From Closterium sp. Naga37s-1 (taxonomy: Eukaryota; Streptophyta; Zygnematophyceae; Desmidiales; Closteriaceae), in the NCBI GenBank assembly GCA_947471745.1, contig CANJKZ010000182.1:62001-126000 (forward strand): DNA of 64,000 nt. Direction: 5' to 3'. This document shows, one piece after another, positions 54,401-64,000 of this stretch. How positions within the stretch are numbered: position 1 is the first letter of the stretch; each line of letters opens with the position of its first letter. A program made the translations under genes and the position numbers. The notes beneath the pieces are model-generated. The model was not told the DNA's origin. It ran no database searches and saw only the letters and a program-made list of their open reading frames with translations.

Positions 54401-55789
54401 ACCTGCACCTCAAAGCTGCACCTCAAACCTGCACCTCAAACCTGCACCTCAAACGTGCACCTCACACCTGCACCTCAAACCTGCACCTCAAACCTGCACT
54501 TCAAACCTGCACTTCAAACCTGCTCTTCAAACCTGCACCTCAAACGTGCACCTCAAACCTGCACCTCAAACCTGCACCTCAAACCTGCACCTCAAACCTG
54601 CACATTGATAGCCCACTCCCCATGCTTGCATCGCCTCCTCCCTGCCCTGCCACAGGCACCGAGGCACAGCGAAGCAGAGTGTGCTGTCGTGGGCCATCGA
54701 GCACATAAGGGACGCGTGGCCCTACTGGGACCGCCACGCTGGCGCCGACCACGTCTTCCTCGCCAATGATGACTGGGCGGCATGTGAGGTCGGCGAAGCC
54801 GGGCGGCGAGACCCGATGCTGGCACGCAGCACAGTGCTGTCGCTGTGGGGATACTCGGGGAACATGCCGCTCGATGCCGCCCTGCCTGGCTGCTTCATTC
54901 CCGGGCAGGATGTTGTTATCCCGCCCGTTCTGCTGCCCGAGGTGTATGAGGCGGCCATGGGCGTGCAAGGAGAAAACGGGCATTCTGGTGGCCGGGATAT
55001 TTTCTTCTTCTTCCGCGGGTTCGATGGGCGGGATGTGGAACCAGTGTTGGGCTTTAACTACTCGTTTGGGGTGCGGCAGGCCCTGTTTGACTGGTTTGAC
55101 TCGCTTGACTCCGCTGCTGCTGTGCCCAAGGGGTTTGTCATAGAACGCACACCGGGGGAGGGGGATTTCGGGGAGGGGCAAGGAGGAGTGGGAGGGGAGA
55201 CGGGCGGAAAGGGAGGGTACTTGGAGCAGATGGCTCGGTCGGTGTTCTGTCTGGTGGCCGGCGGGTGGGGTGCTGATGAGACGGCCACTCAGGCGGTGAC
55301 ACTCGGATGCATCCCAGTGATAATACAGGTGAGATGTCCTTTCTTTTCCAGCTCACGAACAACTTCTTTAATCCACCCTAATGTCATCCTTGTGACTTTG
55401 CCTAAATTATCTTTCTCACTCCCCCCTCCCCCTCCCCCCCCCCCCCTCCTCTTCTCTCCCAGCCCAATGTGAGCATGCCTTTTGAAGGTGATGGTTTTCT
55501 GGACTGGGACGACTTCTCAGTGAGGCTGACTCCTGCAGACATTCCCCATCTCCACGGCATCCTCACCAGCATCCCTCCACAAGATCTCGCTCTGAAGCAA
55601 GCTGCGCTGCGGCGAGTGTGGGTGCATTTCGCATGGGCAAGTTTGCAGTACAATCCCTTTTCTAGGATCCTTGAGAAGGAACAAGGCGAGTTGGCACGAG
55701 ATGTGGCTTCATCGGGGGCGTTCCGTAGTGTCATGAGGGCTTTGGTGCAAAGAAAGCAGTCAGTCAAGTTAAGATATTCGAATTCTTGA
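48402..55789 (+). CDS. Type II membrane protein with two tandem EGF-exostosin (GT47-like) modules
   Basis: Exon chain: 48402-49552, 49742-49915, 50147-50398, 50650-53041, 53098-53360, 53668-54174, 54656-55328 and 55463-55789, about 1912 aa. One signal anchor (LAILAVAFLLALFAVIDLT, about 86-104). Module 1: EGF-like CSKRCSRRGTCNEELGRCDC, PSCQLAPGFRTPC, a second EGF-like (CPLGCSGRGLC), then exostosin RLYVYELPPELNTW, ADYYYVPL, DHVFLLNGDWGACE, GQDVVIPPLLPP, TIVRAVLLGCIPVIVQP. Module 2 repeats the same order: CNEATATCHCVPGFTGKHC, CPYNCSGVGVC, KIFVYELPGYLNTW, ADLFYVPLLL, DHVFLANDDWAACE, GQDVVIPPVLLP, AVTLGCIPVIIQ. The modules share intron positions and phases at several sites. Exostosin-type enzymes are Golgi glycosyltransferases of cell-wall or matrix polysaccharides. 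The join at 53042-53097 needs a 56-bp intron or a frameshift. Two genes are possible, but module 2 has no anchor or start of its own. Confidence 0.8.
49905..50030 (+). repeat. Duplicated exon-2 donor region of the exostosin gene
   Basis: AAG|GTGAGGGCCAGCGGTA with ttgacaggagctgcctcgcac (49913-49955) is repeated as CAG|GTGAGGGGTATGGTTG with agaggagttgcctcacac (49984-50023). The second copy lies in the intron. Confidence 0.75.
50388..50472 (+). repeat. Four copies of the exon-3 donor of the exostosin gene
   Basis: GTTACCAG|GTGAGG (real donor, exon end 50398) is followed by GTAACCAG|GTGAAG, GCAGCCAG|GTAGGT and GTAACCAG|GTGGCA, spaced about 22-27 bp. Confidence 0.78.
54310..54605. repeat. 13-bp minisatellite (cctgcacctcaaa)
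   Basis: About 22 units in the intron 54175-54655 of the exostosin gene. It is open in all plus frames but intronic. Confidence 0.88.
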
Positions 55790-56677
55790 GCACTTGCTCA
55801 GTCCCTTTTTTAAGTGTGAAATGCATGTATGTTAATTATTACGAACTAGATAGCCAGAAGATCCTGCAGATGTTTCTGGACTCTTCCGTAATGCGGATTC
55901 CCGAATGAGGGAATGAATTCATGACAGTCCCAAGGTTGCGCAGAATGGCCGTTTGGGCACCCACAATCGATTTGCCCGACAGCCGCCAGAGCGGCGCAGA
56001 CCATCCAACAGCGCACACGGGGACTGTCAGCCAGCCGAAACTCCGCCCGAGCTGACGGAGCGAAGTCACACGCCAGGAAACTCGGCATTCCCAAGGTGCA
56101 AGGCAGCGGCGGCGAACCAACATCGCTGGAACCCCAGCAGTGTGAGTCCATCCATGACAACAGGATGAACCCTGTCACGGATTCATCAATTCACCTCCAT
56201 CCAGCACGCGATGGATTCATGACTCTCACCAGCCTAGCCTCGGATTCTCACATGCACTATTCCCTTGAGACCATCAGATAAACCACTTGTAACTGCTTAG
56301 TCCGTCCACCCTCGGTAGCATCCTTAGCCTTGTTGGTCGTTAGCTTCTGTTGCACGCTAGGCGTTAATCAGTGCTCCTTAGGAGCGAGCGTCGCTGGATG
56401 GTTGGCGATCTGGCTGGGCGCGAGCTCCTGCGAGGGGTGCAGAGCACGTTGATGCCGCGTGCCCGCGAGTTCGCCGCGCGAGCAGGCCGGGATCCACTCG
56501 CCTGCCTGTCCTGGAGCCGAATCGGCCCTGGTGCTCGAGTTCCCACCGTTAGCGGCGAGATTTGCGGAAGCGTGGTCGGAGTGGTGGTCGGGGTTTCGCC
56601 GGTCGTTGCGGGAGGACTGGGTGACGGCAAGGTGACGCGGCACGGGGAGGGGAGATACACGGTCGGTGGGTGAGGCC
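55790..56677. other. Intergenic region between exostosin and LRR genes
   Basis: No gene, repeat or RNA recognised. It contains the 3' UTR of the exostosin gene and the promoter of the LRR gene. Confidence 0.5.
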
Positions 56678-59600
56678 ATGGCGAGCGGAGGGGAGGCCGG
56701 GGTGGCGGTCGCAGACCCGCGGAACGACGAGCGTATGGAGCGACGCGACGAGGGATCCCATGCTGACGTGGAGGAAGCGGATGATGACGGGATGATGGAC
56801 CACTTGAGCGACCCGGGTGTTTATTTCCAGCAGGAGTCAGCGAACGACGCGGCGCTGTCGCAGGCCATGCGATGGTGCAGCCCGGACGACGACGTCGCGA
56901 ACAAGTCCAACTATTCGCACACGACGCCGGTCAGCCCTACCGCAGGAGACCTAAATGGCTCTCCTGAAGGGGGTCGCGGGGACGCGGAGTTGGCGCGCGA
57001 GGAGGCGGAGAAGCGCGCGTCGCTAAGCGACGCGTCGGTGGAGAATGTCGCGCTGTGGAGTCGCAGTCGCACGACGATGGAGCACGACGACTACGACCGC
57101 ATGTTCGACGCGCACGGCGGGCTCCAGCTGGGCGGCGACCGCGGTAAGATGCGTGCAGACGGGGACGCGGAAGACGAGGAGGGTGAGAGGGACGAGAGGG
57201 ACGAGAGGGGGAAGTTTGAGGAGGGTAGGGACGAATCGTGTGGTTATCGGGATGAGACGGGAGCCGACAGATTCGGCGTGAATGGAGATTATGATGACGA
57301 TGACGATAACGATAACCGTCACGGGAGTGATGACGTCATGGGGTTCCAGTTCTGGCGCACGTCGCTTCCGCAGGACGGCAGCGCGGACGGGCAGCACGCG
57401 GACGACGCGGAGTCGGCGCACGCGGCGGAGTACGGTACAATGTGGCACAACATGACGGGGCACCTAGAGAATATGAAGGACGACTGGGCGGAGGCGCAGG
57501 CGGTGGCGGAAGGGGAGGCGGGGAGCGGGAGCGAGGCGGAAGCGGACGACGATACGCGGAGCCAGGCGTCCGCGCACTCCGACACGGCGCTGCTCCTGGA
57601 TCACCTGCAGCTGGGGGTGTCCGGGCCGCTGTCGGTGCTGCCGTGGGACGAGGAGGCGGAGGAGGAGGCGGCGCAGGAGGCTGCGCGGGATGCGCGGGAG
57701 GAGATTCGCGCGGCACGGGCGGAAATGTACTTCAGTCCGGAGGCGGAGGAAGCGGAAGCGCCAAGAGGGGGAGAAGAGCCGTTTTCCCTGGGCCCGTCCG
57801 CCGTCGATGCTGGGGGCGTGGATGGCCTTCCGCAGCGGGACGCTTCCGCCATCCCCGCCGCAGAGGACGTTGGCGCGGGGGATTCCGCAGCCAGTGAGGG
57901 CGCAAGCAGCGACCAAGCGGGGCGGACTGAGCCCCGCTCCGACATGCTTCTTCCGCGCATCCGCACCACGGGGGACCTCCTCCTTGCCTGTCCGCCCACA
58001 GGCGCATCTTCCCCCGTCGGCGCAGCCGCAGTCGGCGCGGACGCGGTTGCTGCGGACGTGCAGTCCATGCCGGAGCTTGGGGACGTGCAGCTCTCCGCAG
58101 CGGAAGGAAGCGCAGGCGCGGGGGCCATAGGCGCGGGGGAGGGCATTGGCGGAGCGATTACCGCGGGGAAAGCGCCAGGAGAGGCGAAGGAGGCGGGGAA
58201 GGCGGGGGAGATGACGGCGATGTGGCTGGCGGGCATGCCGCGCGTGGAGGCGTGGGTGCGCTGCCTCCCGCGCGGGCAGTGGGAGCCGTCTGAGAGCATC
58301 GAGCACTGGAGCAGCATCGGCAGCAAGGGCGGCGCCAGCAGCAGCAGCAGCGCGGTACTCCCGCCGCATTCCCCCCCCGCACCCCACCACCACCACCACC
58401 ATTCCTCCAGCGGCATGAGCAAGCGCTCCATGTCGCACGGCCACATGCACGGGGGGGGCGCGGCGGCGGCGGGGAACCTGCAGGCGGCGGTGGCGGTGGG
58501 GGCGGCGGTGGCGGTGGGGGCGGCGGCGGCGGCGGAGCATGCGGGGAGGGTGGTGCGCGGGCTGGACAAGCACGCGGCGGCCGTGTACCTCTCCATGCGC
58601 GGGCTGCTCGTGGTTCCGCCGCTGGGCGCGTTCTCGTCGCTCAAGACGCTCGACTTATCTCGCAACAACATCAGTGAGTGGGGCGCGCGTGCTGCTCCAT
58701 GTGTGCAACCTTGTCATCCCCCCTCCCCACCAACCCTCCCTTCCACCCCCCCCTTACCGCCTTGTGTGTGCTGCTTGGAAGCTGGCCCTCCCTCCTCCCA
58801 CGGTGTCTTTCATCCCAGTAAAAGGCTTGGTACCTCTTTCAAAGAAAAGCCGTTGAATAGGGCATAGATATACAATGCCCTCGCCGTGGGATGGTAAGGA
58901 GCAAAAACAGATTGGTTGAGGAAGGATTCCATGGCGATGGACCTTTAAGGGACCAATGGGGGGCTGGTCGTGCACAGATGTTTTGGAACTCACGTGTGCA
59001 AGCGTTGAATTAAACACACAATATACCTCAATCTCCATCTATCCTGGCAAGCTAGATTCTAATATACCACTCACCCCCTGATTTCCTAACCCCACTCCCT
59101 GCCCTGGTAACGGCAGCGTCGGTGGCAACGGGAGTGCTGCCGCGGTCGCTGCACATCCTGGACCTGTCGCACAACCGCCTGGCCGCCGTGGAGGGGCTGC
59201 GAGAGCTCTCACGCCTCAAGGTGCTCAACCTCTCCAACAACCGCCTCGCCCGCATCGGCCACGGTGCGTGCACGGGGGACAGGGGGTGGGCAGCACGGTG
59301 TGTGAGGTGAAGGGGTGCGATAGGTTGCATTTGTTAGGGCATGTGAGGGAGGGGCTCCGAGAGCTCTCGCGCCTCAAGGTGCTCAACCTCTCCAACAACC
59401 GCCTCGCCCGCATCGGCCACGGTGCGTGCAGGGGGGCGTAGGGTTTAGGGCAATAGAGTGGGCGGCACGGTGCGTGCAGGGACAGGGGGTGGGGCTGCAC
59501 AGAGAGGGTGGGCAGAATGCCGTGTCCAGGGCATATGGAGGGTTACACAAAGTGTTAGAGATGAGGGTGATGGTGGTTGGGGTAAGTGGGGGCGGGATGG

Positions 59601-60524
59601 ATGTGTGCGTCCCGAGTCCCCCTTCTCCCTCACATCATCCCTGCTCTCCTTCACCTCCCACTGCTCGTTCCCCACCTCCAGGGCTGTCGGGGTGTGTGGC
59701 GTTGAGGGAGCTGTACCTGGCGGGCAACAGGGTGGGCGAGGTGGAGGGGCTGCACCGCCTGCTCAAGCTCACCGTGCTCGACCTGGGTGCCAACAAGGTC
59801 ACCACCACCAAGGCCCTTGGCCAGCTCGCTGCTAACTACGCGTCGCTGCGTGCGCTCAACCTCGCGGGGAACCCCATTCATGTGAACCTTGGGGACGATG
59901 CGTTCAAGCGGTATCTCATCGGTGCGTTGGGGGATGCTGCTGCATGGGTGGGCTCACGCATGCTGATGCTTGTAGGGGGAAGGAGGCCTGGTTCCGGTGT
60001 GTTTGTGTGTGTGCATCTGGCTGGCTGTCACATGCACGCGACCCTCTCATTCCCATCTTCACCACCCAACCCCTCCAACCTTCCCTCTATCCCCCCCAGG
60101 CCTGCTGCCCCAGCTGCTGTACCTGAACCAGCGCCCTATCAAGACGCCCTCGTCACGCGACGCGCTCTCCGACCCGCTCAAATCGCGCGGGGCCGGCGCG
60201 CCCCAGCTGCACCACGGGCACTCCTCGCGCTCTGCCTCCCGCACCGTTGGTACCAGCACCTCACGGCACCGCACTGGCGGGAGCAGCAGCAGTGGGCTCC
60301 GGAAGGCTGCGACGGGAGGGACGAGCGGGTCGGCGAGTGGAGGGGGGTCGAAGGATGGTCACCACAGGACGCACCATGGGTCGAGCAGTGGGGCTCACCA
60401 TTCGTCGCGCACTCGCACGGCCACGGGCGGGCATTCGACGCATCGGAGTAGGTCGGGCGTGGCTAGTGGGAGCAGTGCAGGAGTGGGGGAGAAGTCTCGG
60501 CATCACCACCATCATCACCATTGA
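56678..60524 (+). CDS. SDS22-like leucine-rich-repeat protein with long disordered N-terminus
   Basis: Four exons, 56678-58673, 59117-59263, 59682-59921 and 60100-60524, 935 aa; every intron is phase 1. The first 620 residues are acidic and Ala/Gly-rich without recognisable domains. From about 640 come SDS22-type repeats: LSMRGLLVVPPLGAFSSLKT, LDLSRNNIS, LHILDLSHNRLAAVEGLREL, KVLNLSNNRLARIGHGLSGC, ELYLAGNRVGEVEGLHRLLK, TVLDLGANKVTTTKALGQLA, LRALNLAGNPIHVNLGDDAF. The cap KRYLIGLLPQLLYLNQRPIK follows. The C-terminus is Ser/Gly-rich and ends in a His run. This LRR-cap block matches plant proteins annotated as outer-arm dynein light chain 1-like/SDS22-like, usually adaptor or phosphatase-regulator proteins. 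Start: first ATG in frame (MASGG). Confidence 0.86.
59345..59432 (+). repeat. Second copy of the LRR exon-2 end with donor
   Basis: LRELSRLKVLNLSNNRLARI and CACG|GTGCGTGCAGGGG repeat 59196-59275 in the following intron. This copy has no acceptor. Confidence 0.88.
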
Positions 60525-61157
60525 AGTGGATGCCTTTCGGTCGAAAACTGCTTAGATGAGTCGACAATTTTTGTGGGTATGCCCAGTCCGTATCTAGGTG
60601 GGTCGTTGTGTGCTCTAGTTCTTCAATGGTTTGTTTCCCATGGTTAAAGCTTCGTGTTGTTTTATCTGATCAGATGTTTGAGAGTTTCAGTTTGTGGTGT
60701 GTGGCAGGAAGGTTAGCAACTTAGCATGGGGCTCCTGTTTGCTTCAATATTTTGTTGTCAAATGCTTTGTAGTAACAGCTCGCTGAACTCAGAAGACCAT
60801 GTGAGATTGCAATTCTACACTTGGTCCTCGATATCTCCGTTACCCCCAAGTACGAGTGCCCAACGTCCATCCATCACAAAGTCATCTCCTGGGTTCTTGG
60901 TTGCGCCACGTTTCATGATCCGACCATTGCCTTTCCTTCACGATGATTGGTACGCGAGTTCTCACATGAGTACGGCCGCCAATTGTATTCCTGTACGGTG
61001 TGGCGTACGGGCAGCACGGCAGCGACAGATGAAACTGGCGAGAATGACTGGCTGGGTTCATCAGTATCATCAGACAGCTCCGGAACAATTCGTACTTGCC
61101 GCGTCCTGCAATCACTCCACTGTGAAATACGCGAAGCGAGCGAAGCGAGGAGCAGGC
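60525..61157. other. Intergenic region downstream of the LRR gene
   Basis: No gene supported. Short open frames around 60726-61288 have no recognisable domain and run into the foldback element. Confidence 0.5.
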
Positions 61158-61166
61158 AAGGAAAGG

Positions 61167-61597
61167 AGATTTTTGCTCAATCCCGCGGAATCGCGGTTCA
61201 TTTTATTATCGCCACGTGGCATGCCTTCGATCGCGGGAACCGGGATCTGTTTTATTGTTCCCACAAATTTCAAGAGAGATTTAGTTAAGCTTAGTGGGTC
61301 ACATGTACTGTCCTGCCCGCGAGCAAAAATAAAACCCCTATAGGAAAGGCATGTGTTAGGGATGCATCAACCCTAAACACCTAGAGGCAAGGTGTTTAGG
61401 GGTGATGCCTCCCTAACGCATGCCAAGGCCCGAATGGGTTTTATTGTTGCCCGCGGGCAGTGCAGTACATAACTTAACTAGATTTCTCTTGAACTTTGTG
61501 GGATAAATAAAACAGATCGCGGTTCCCACGATCGAAGGCATGCCACGTGGCGATAATAAAACGAACCGCGATTCCGCGGGTTTGAGCAAAACTCTCC
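61167..61597. mobile_element. Foldback/MITE-like palindrome with probable 9-bp TSD
   Basis: About 431 bp that fold back on themselves around 61386. Arms of roughly 210 bp match imperfectly but throughout: ttgctcaatcccgcggaatc on the left against gattccgcgggtttgagcaa on the right; both share tatcgccacgtggcatgcc or its complement and end centrally in ccctaaacacct and aggtgtttaggg. The 9-mer aaggaaagg flanks it (61158-61166 and 61598-61606). No coding capacity. The 9-bp TSD would fit a Mutator-type non-autonomous element, but its ends do not resemble the TIRs of the element at 35931. Confidence 0.85.
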
Positions 61598-61606
61598 AAG
61601 GAAAGG

Positions 61607-62136
61607 CAGTTCCAAACAAATCCCAAGGTCCAACGGTCCGTCTGGATGCTACGCACTCACCTCCACCAGTCGCTCGTAGACTCTAGCTTGCTCTCTCCCA
61701 CCCAGAGCAGCCATTTGCTGCCTCCACGCGCGTGTGCGCCTCAAGCTCCTATCTGCGCTGGACGATGCCAGCAGACGCGGTCTGAGAAGCTGGAAAGCAG
61801 CACTGCGAATTTCGTGGCTGGTTGGTTCGGCGGCCATGGCTGATTCATCTGACGTGTGCTTCCAACGCAATATGGAAATGAAAGCTACAGTATTCGCATT
61901 CCCGTCTGGCAGGATTACGCCAGCACGCATTGAATTGGGTTGTTTGTGAAGTTTCCGACCTGTTTTCCTTCGCAACAGCAATTCTCGCGACCTTCTTAGG
62001 CTTTCTTCTTCTCGCTATAGAAATTCATTAGTCTGCATTAGGTCGATCCGTGGTCAATTTAGTAAGAGTGACTCTTACGACGATTTGCTGTCTGTTAGCT
62101 GCGCATCACATCGTACAGTCTCTCCGTCCAGCGCAA
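61607..62136. other. Upstream region of the MFSD12-like gene
   Basis: No separate gene. The MFSD12-like frame is open upstream to another ATG at 62050, giving an N-terminal hydrophobic extension; I prefer 62137. Confidence 0.45.
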
Positions 62137-64000
62137 ATGGGTCCGTCTTCGTCGCAACGCGATTCCACTTCAGAAGTCTCCATAGTCGTTCCTCTGCTAA
62201 CCAACGGAAATGATGCCGTAAAAGTAGCCGCAAACGGCGGCGAAGATCCCCAGCAGGACGGATATCTCCCGCTTCTAGAACCATCGCTCAGCCGAGGCTC
62301 CACGGGAAGCGACGCGGTGCTGTCGCTGGGCCCTTGCCGGCGGCCGTTACCGCGGTGGCAGGTGGTGGCGTACGGTACGGGGCACATGCTGAACGACATC
62401 ACGGCCGCGTGCTGGTTCACATACCTCCTCATTTACCTCTCCGATATCGGCCTCTCCCCGCAGTACGTCCCCACGCCCTCTCCCCGCAATGCGTCGTTTC
62501 GGTCGCCCTTGTACGTACGCGGTACTGGCCTTCCAAATAATCACGTGCATCTGATTCCTCTAAGTACGACCTACTGTCAGTAAGTCAGCATTGGTCTGTC
62601 ATGAGGGACGGTTGAGAGTCGGTCTGAAGCGGAAATTGCTCACAGGATCAATAGCTCCCTTCCACTCTGAAGAATAGCTTTCAGATTTATGCGAGCGACT
62701 GGTAGTGAGCTTGGGTGCCTGGAATGCACCTGAATGTTACAATTCGTGCTTGAATTGGTGGCACATTTTGATGAATCTTAGTTAGCCGTTCTATTCACCG
62801 AAATTGCCACTGACATCTCCCTTCCTCTCGTTTTCCTCTCCCTCCTCGCTCTCGTCTTACCCCTGTCCCCGCCTCGCCCCTCGCTGGTTCATGATCCCCG
62901 GATCCACGGGCGCGTGTGCAGGCAGGCGGGCGTGGTGATGCTGTCGGGGCAATTCGCCGATGCTGCTGCCACCCTCGTCGCCGGCGAGCTGGTGAGTGAC
63001 ACGCATGGGAGCGTTGGGGGCAGTGGTAGGCATGGGAAACGTAGTTTTAATGGTAGCATTGGGAACATGGGTGGACAGGAGTAGTGGGCGTAACAGGTGG
63101 GAATATGAGACAAAACAGCCGTGAACGATATGCCACAGTGAAGAGCATTCCCATCTTGTTTAGTAAAGGTGGAAATTATGCCAACAACCCTTGTCTTCCC
63201 AGACTCATGGTCTCTACAAAAGACGTTTGCAGCAGCAAGAACACAATGCGTGTGTGGGCATTAGACGACACCTTCTTCCCCCGATCGCACTGTCCTTCGC
63301 AACCCCATCAGATCGACCGGTTTGGGCATTACAAGCTGTGGCACTTTGGCGGGTCGGTGTGCACCGTGGTGTCCTTCTCATCTGTCTTCGGTGGCTGCCT
63401 CGTGTGCCGCCTGCTCGCCTCCAACTCCACGCTCGTTGAAACCGCCAGCTACAGCGTCTTTGCTGCCGTCTTCAACTGCGGCTGGGCCGCCACCCAGGTG
63501 TCTCACATGTGCGTGAGTGGGGCAGGCAGGTGTGCCACACAAGTGAGCGTGGCTGGCTTGCTGGCCAGGGCTTAGGGGCGAGCTGAGCCTGCCAATGCTG
63601 TGTGAGCATGCGAGTGCAGAAATTCTGTTCTCGAAAGCACCCCTGCGCACTTTCACACTCCCACGTTCTCCCCTCTCAAACACACATCAACTGCCTTCCT
63701 CCCCCATCGCACCCACACCCCCTGACATCCCCTCCCCCCTCCCCCTCAGCACCCGCATTGTCCCCTTCATACACATCCAAACCCTGCCCTTCTCCGCCCT
63801 CTCCCTCCCACTCCCCCTCCCACTTCCCTCCCTCTCCCACCTTTCCCACAGGGCGATGGTGAACTGTCTGACGGCCAACCCCAGCAGCAGGGTGGCGATG
63901 AACAGCTGTCGCAACGCCTTCACCATGATCGCCAACCTCGCCCTCTTCGCCATCGCCCTCGTCGCCTTCTCCCTCTTCCCCGCCCACGACCCCGCCCAGG
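62137..64000 (+). CDS. MFSD12-like major facilitator transporter, 3' part outside window
   Basis: Exons 62137-62462, 62922-62991, 63312-63508 and 63852 onward, with phases 2,0,2 fitting. It is an MFS_2-type membrane transporter; animal MFSD12 acts in lysosome-related organelles, and plant homologues are uncharacterised. Visible: the N-terminal cytosolic tail, VVAYGTGHMLNDITAACWFT (first helix; GHMLND corresponds to the family G-H-F-L-N-D), YLLIYLSDIGLSPQ, AGVVMLSGQFADAAATLVAG, DRFGHYKLWHFGGSVCTVVS (family R-x-G-x-R/K-K-x-W-H), FNCGWAATQVSHM, AMVNCLTANPSSRVAMNSCR, NAFTMIANLALFAIALVAF. Together this is about the first six helices. Start: MGPSSSQ at 62137 or MVNLVRV at 62050. Confidence 0.82.

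Noticed and set aside
54310..54605. Ankyrin- or HLKPAPQTC-like repeat protein
   Set aside because: The 13-bp unit gives the same 13-residue repeat in all three frames and lies inside an intron with good splice signals.
61167..61597. Non-autonomous relative of the MULE at 35931
   Set aside because: Both probably have 9-bp TSDs, but I see no similarity between their terminal sequences.

Overview
The window looks like nuclear DNA of a streptophyte (plant-lineage) eukaryote, most likely a charophyte alga such as a zygnematophyte; the genus is a guess. The genes are plant-type: a STOP1-like zinc-finger factor, a plant calcineurin-B-like EF-hand protein, a ZFPL1 homologue, a plant SDS22-like LRR protein and EGF/exostosin glycosyltransferases. 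Introns are numerous, with GTGAGT/GTGCGT donors and C-rich tracts before the acceptor. The DNA is GC-rich and full of minisatellites. A Copia element with the plant-type initiator-tRNA primer site and a 12.3-kb Mutator-like element are both flanked by target-site duplications. I assigned exon borders by eye, using splice signals, intron phase and protein-family alignment from memory; no search was run.

Layout. 1-1897 (-): 3' truncated phosphatidylinositol transfer protein gene with a repeated exon. 2875-22542 (-): three tandem two-exon paralogues (A, B, C) of a type II membrane, glycosyltransferase-like family. Their shared upstream flanks are interrupted by a composite Copia retroelement (10608-19463, 5-bp TSD). 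23577-26151 (-): STOP1-like C2H2 factor. 27768-31460 (+): calcineurin-B-like EF-hand gene with arrays of exon fragments. 31765-35219 (-): ZFPL1 homologue, nine exons. 35931-48247: complete Mutator-like element with 109-bp terminal inverted repeats and a 9-bp TSD, carrying a MuDR-type transposase, a Ulp1 peptidase fused to an AP2-like domain, and a second AP2-like ORF. 48402-55789 (+): large type II membrane protein with two EGF-exostosin modules. 56678-60524 (+): LRR protein. 61167-61597: foldback element with a probable 9-bp TSD. 62137-64000 (+): 5' part of an MFSD12-like transporter gene.

The most striking pattern is shared by five unrelated host genes. Short tandem duplications straddle exon-intron junctions. 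They leave extra acceptors plus exon 5' ends upstream of the intact exon, or extra exon 3' ends plus donors downstream of it. An intact exon chain can still be read through each gene. The second is the Mutator-like element, whose peptidase gene ends in an AP2-like module that also occurs as a separate ORF in the same element.
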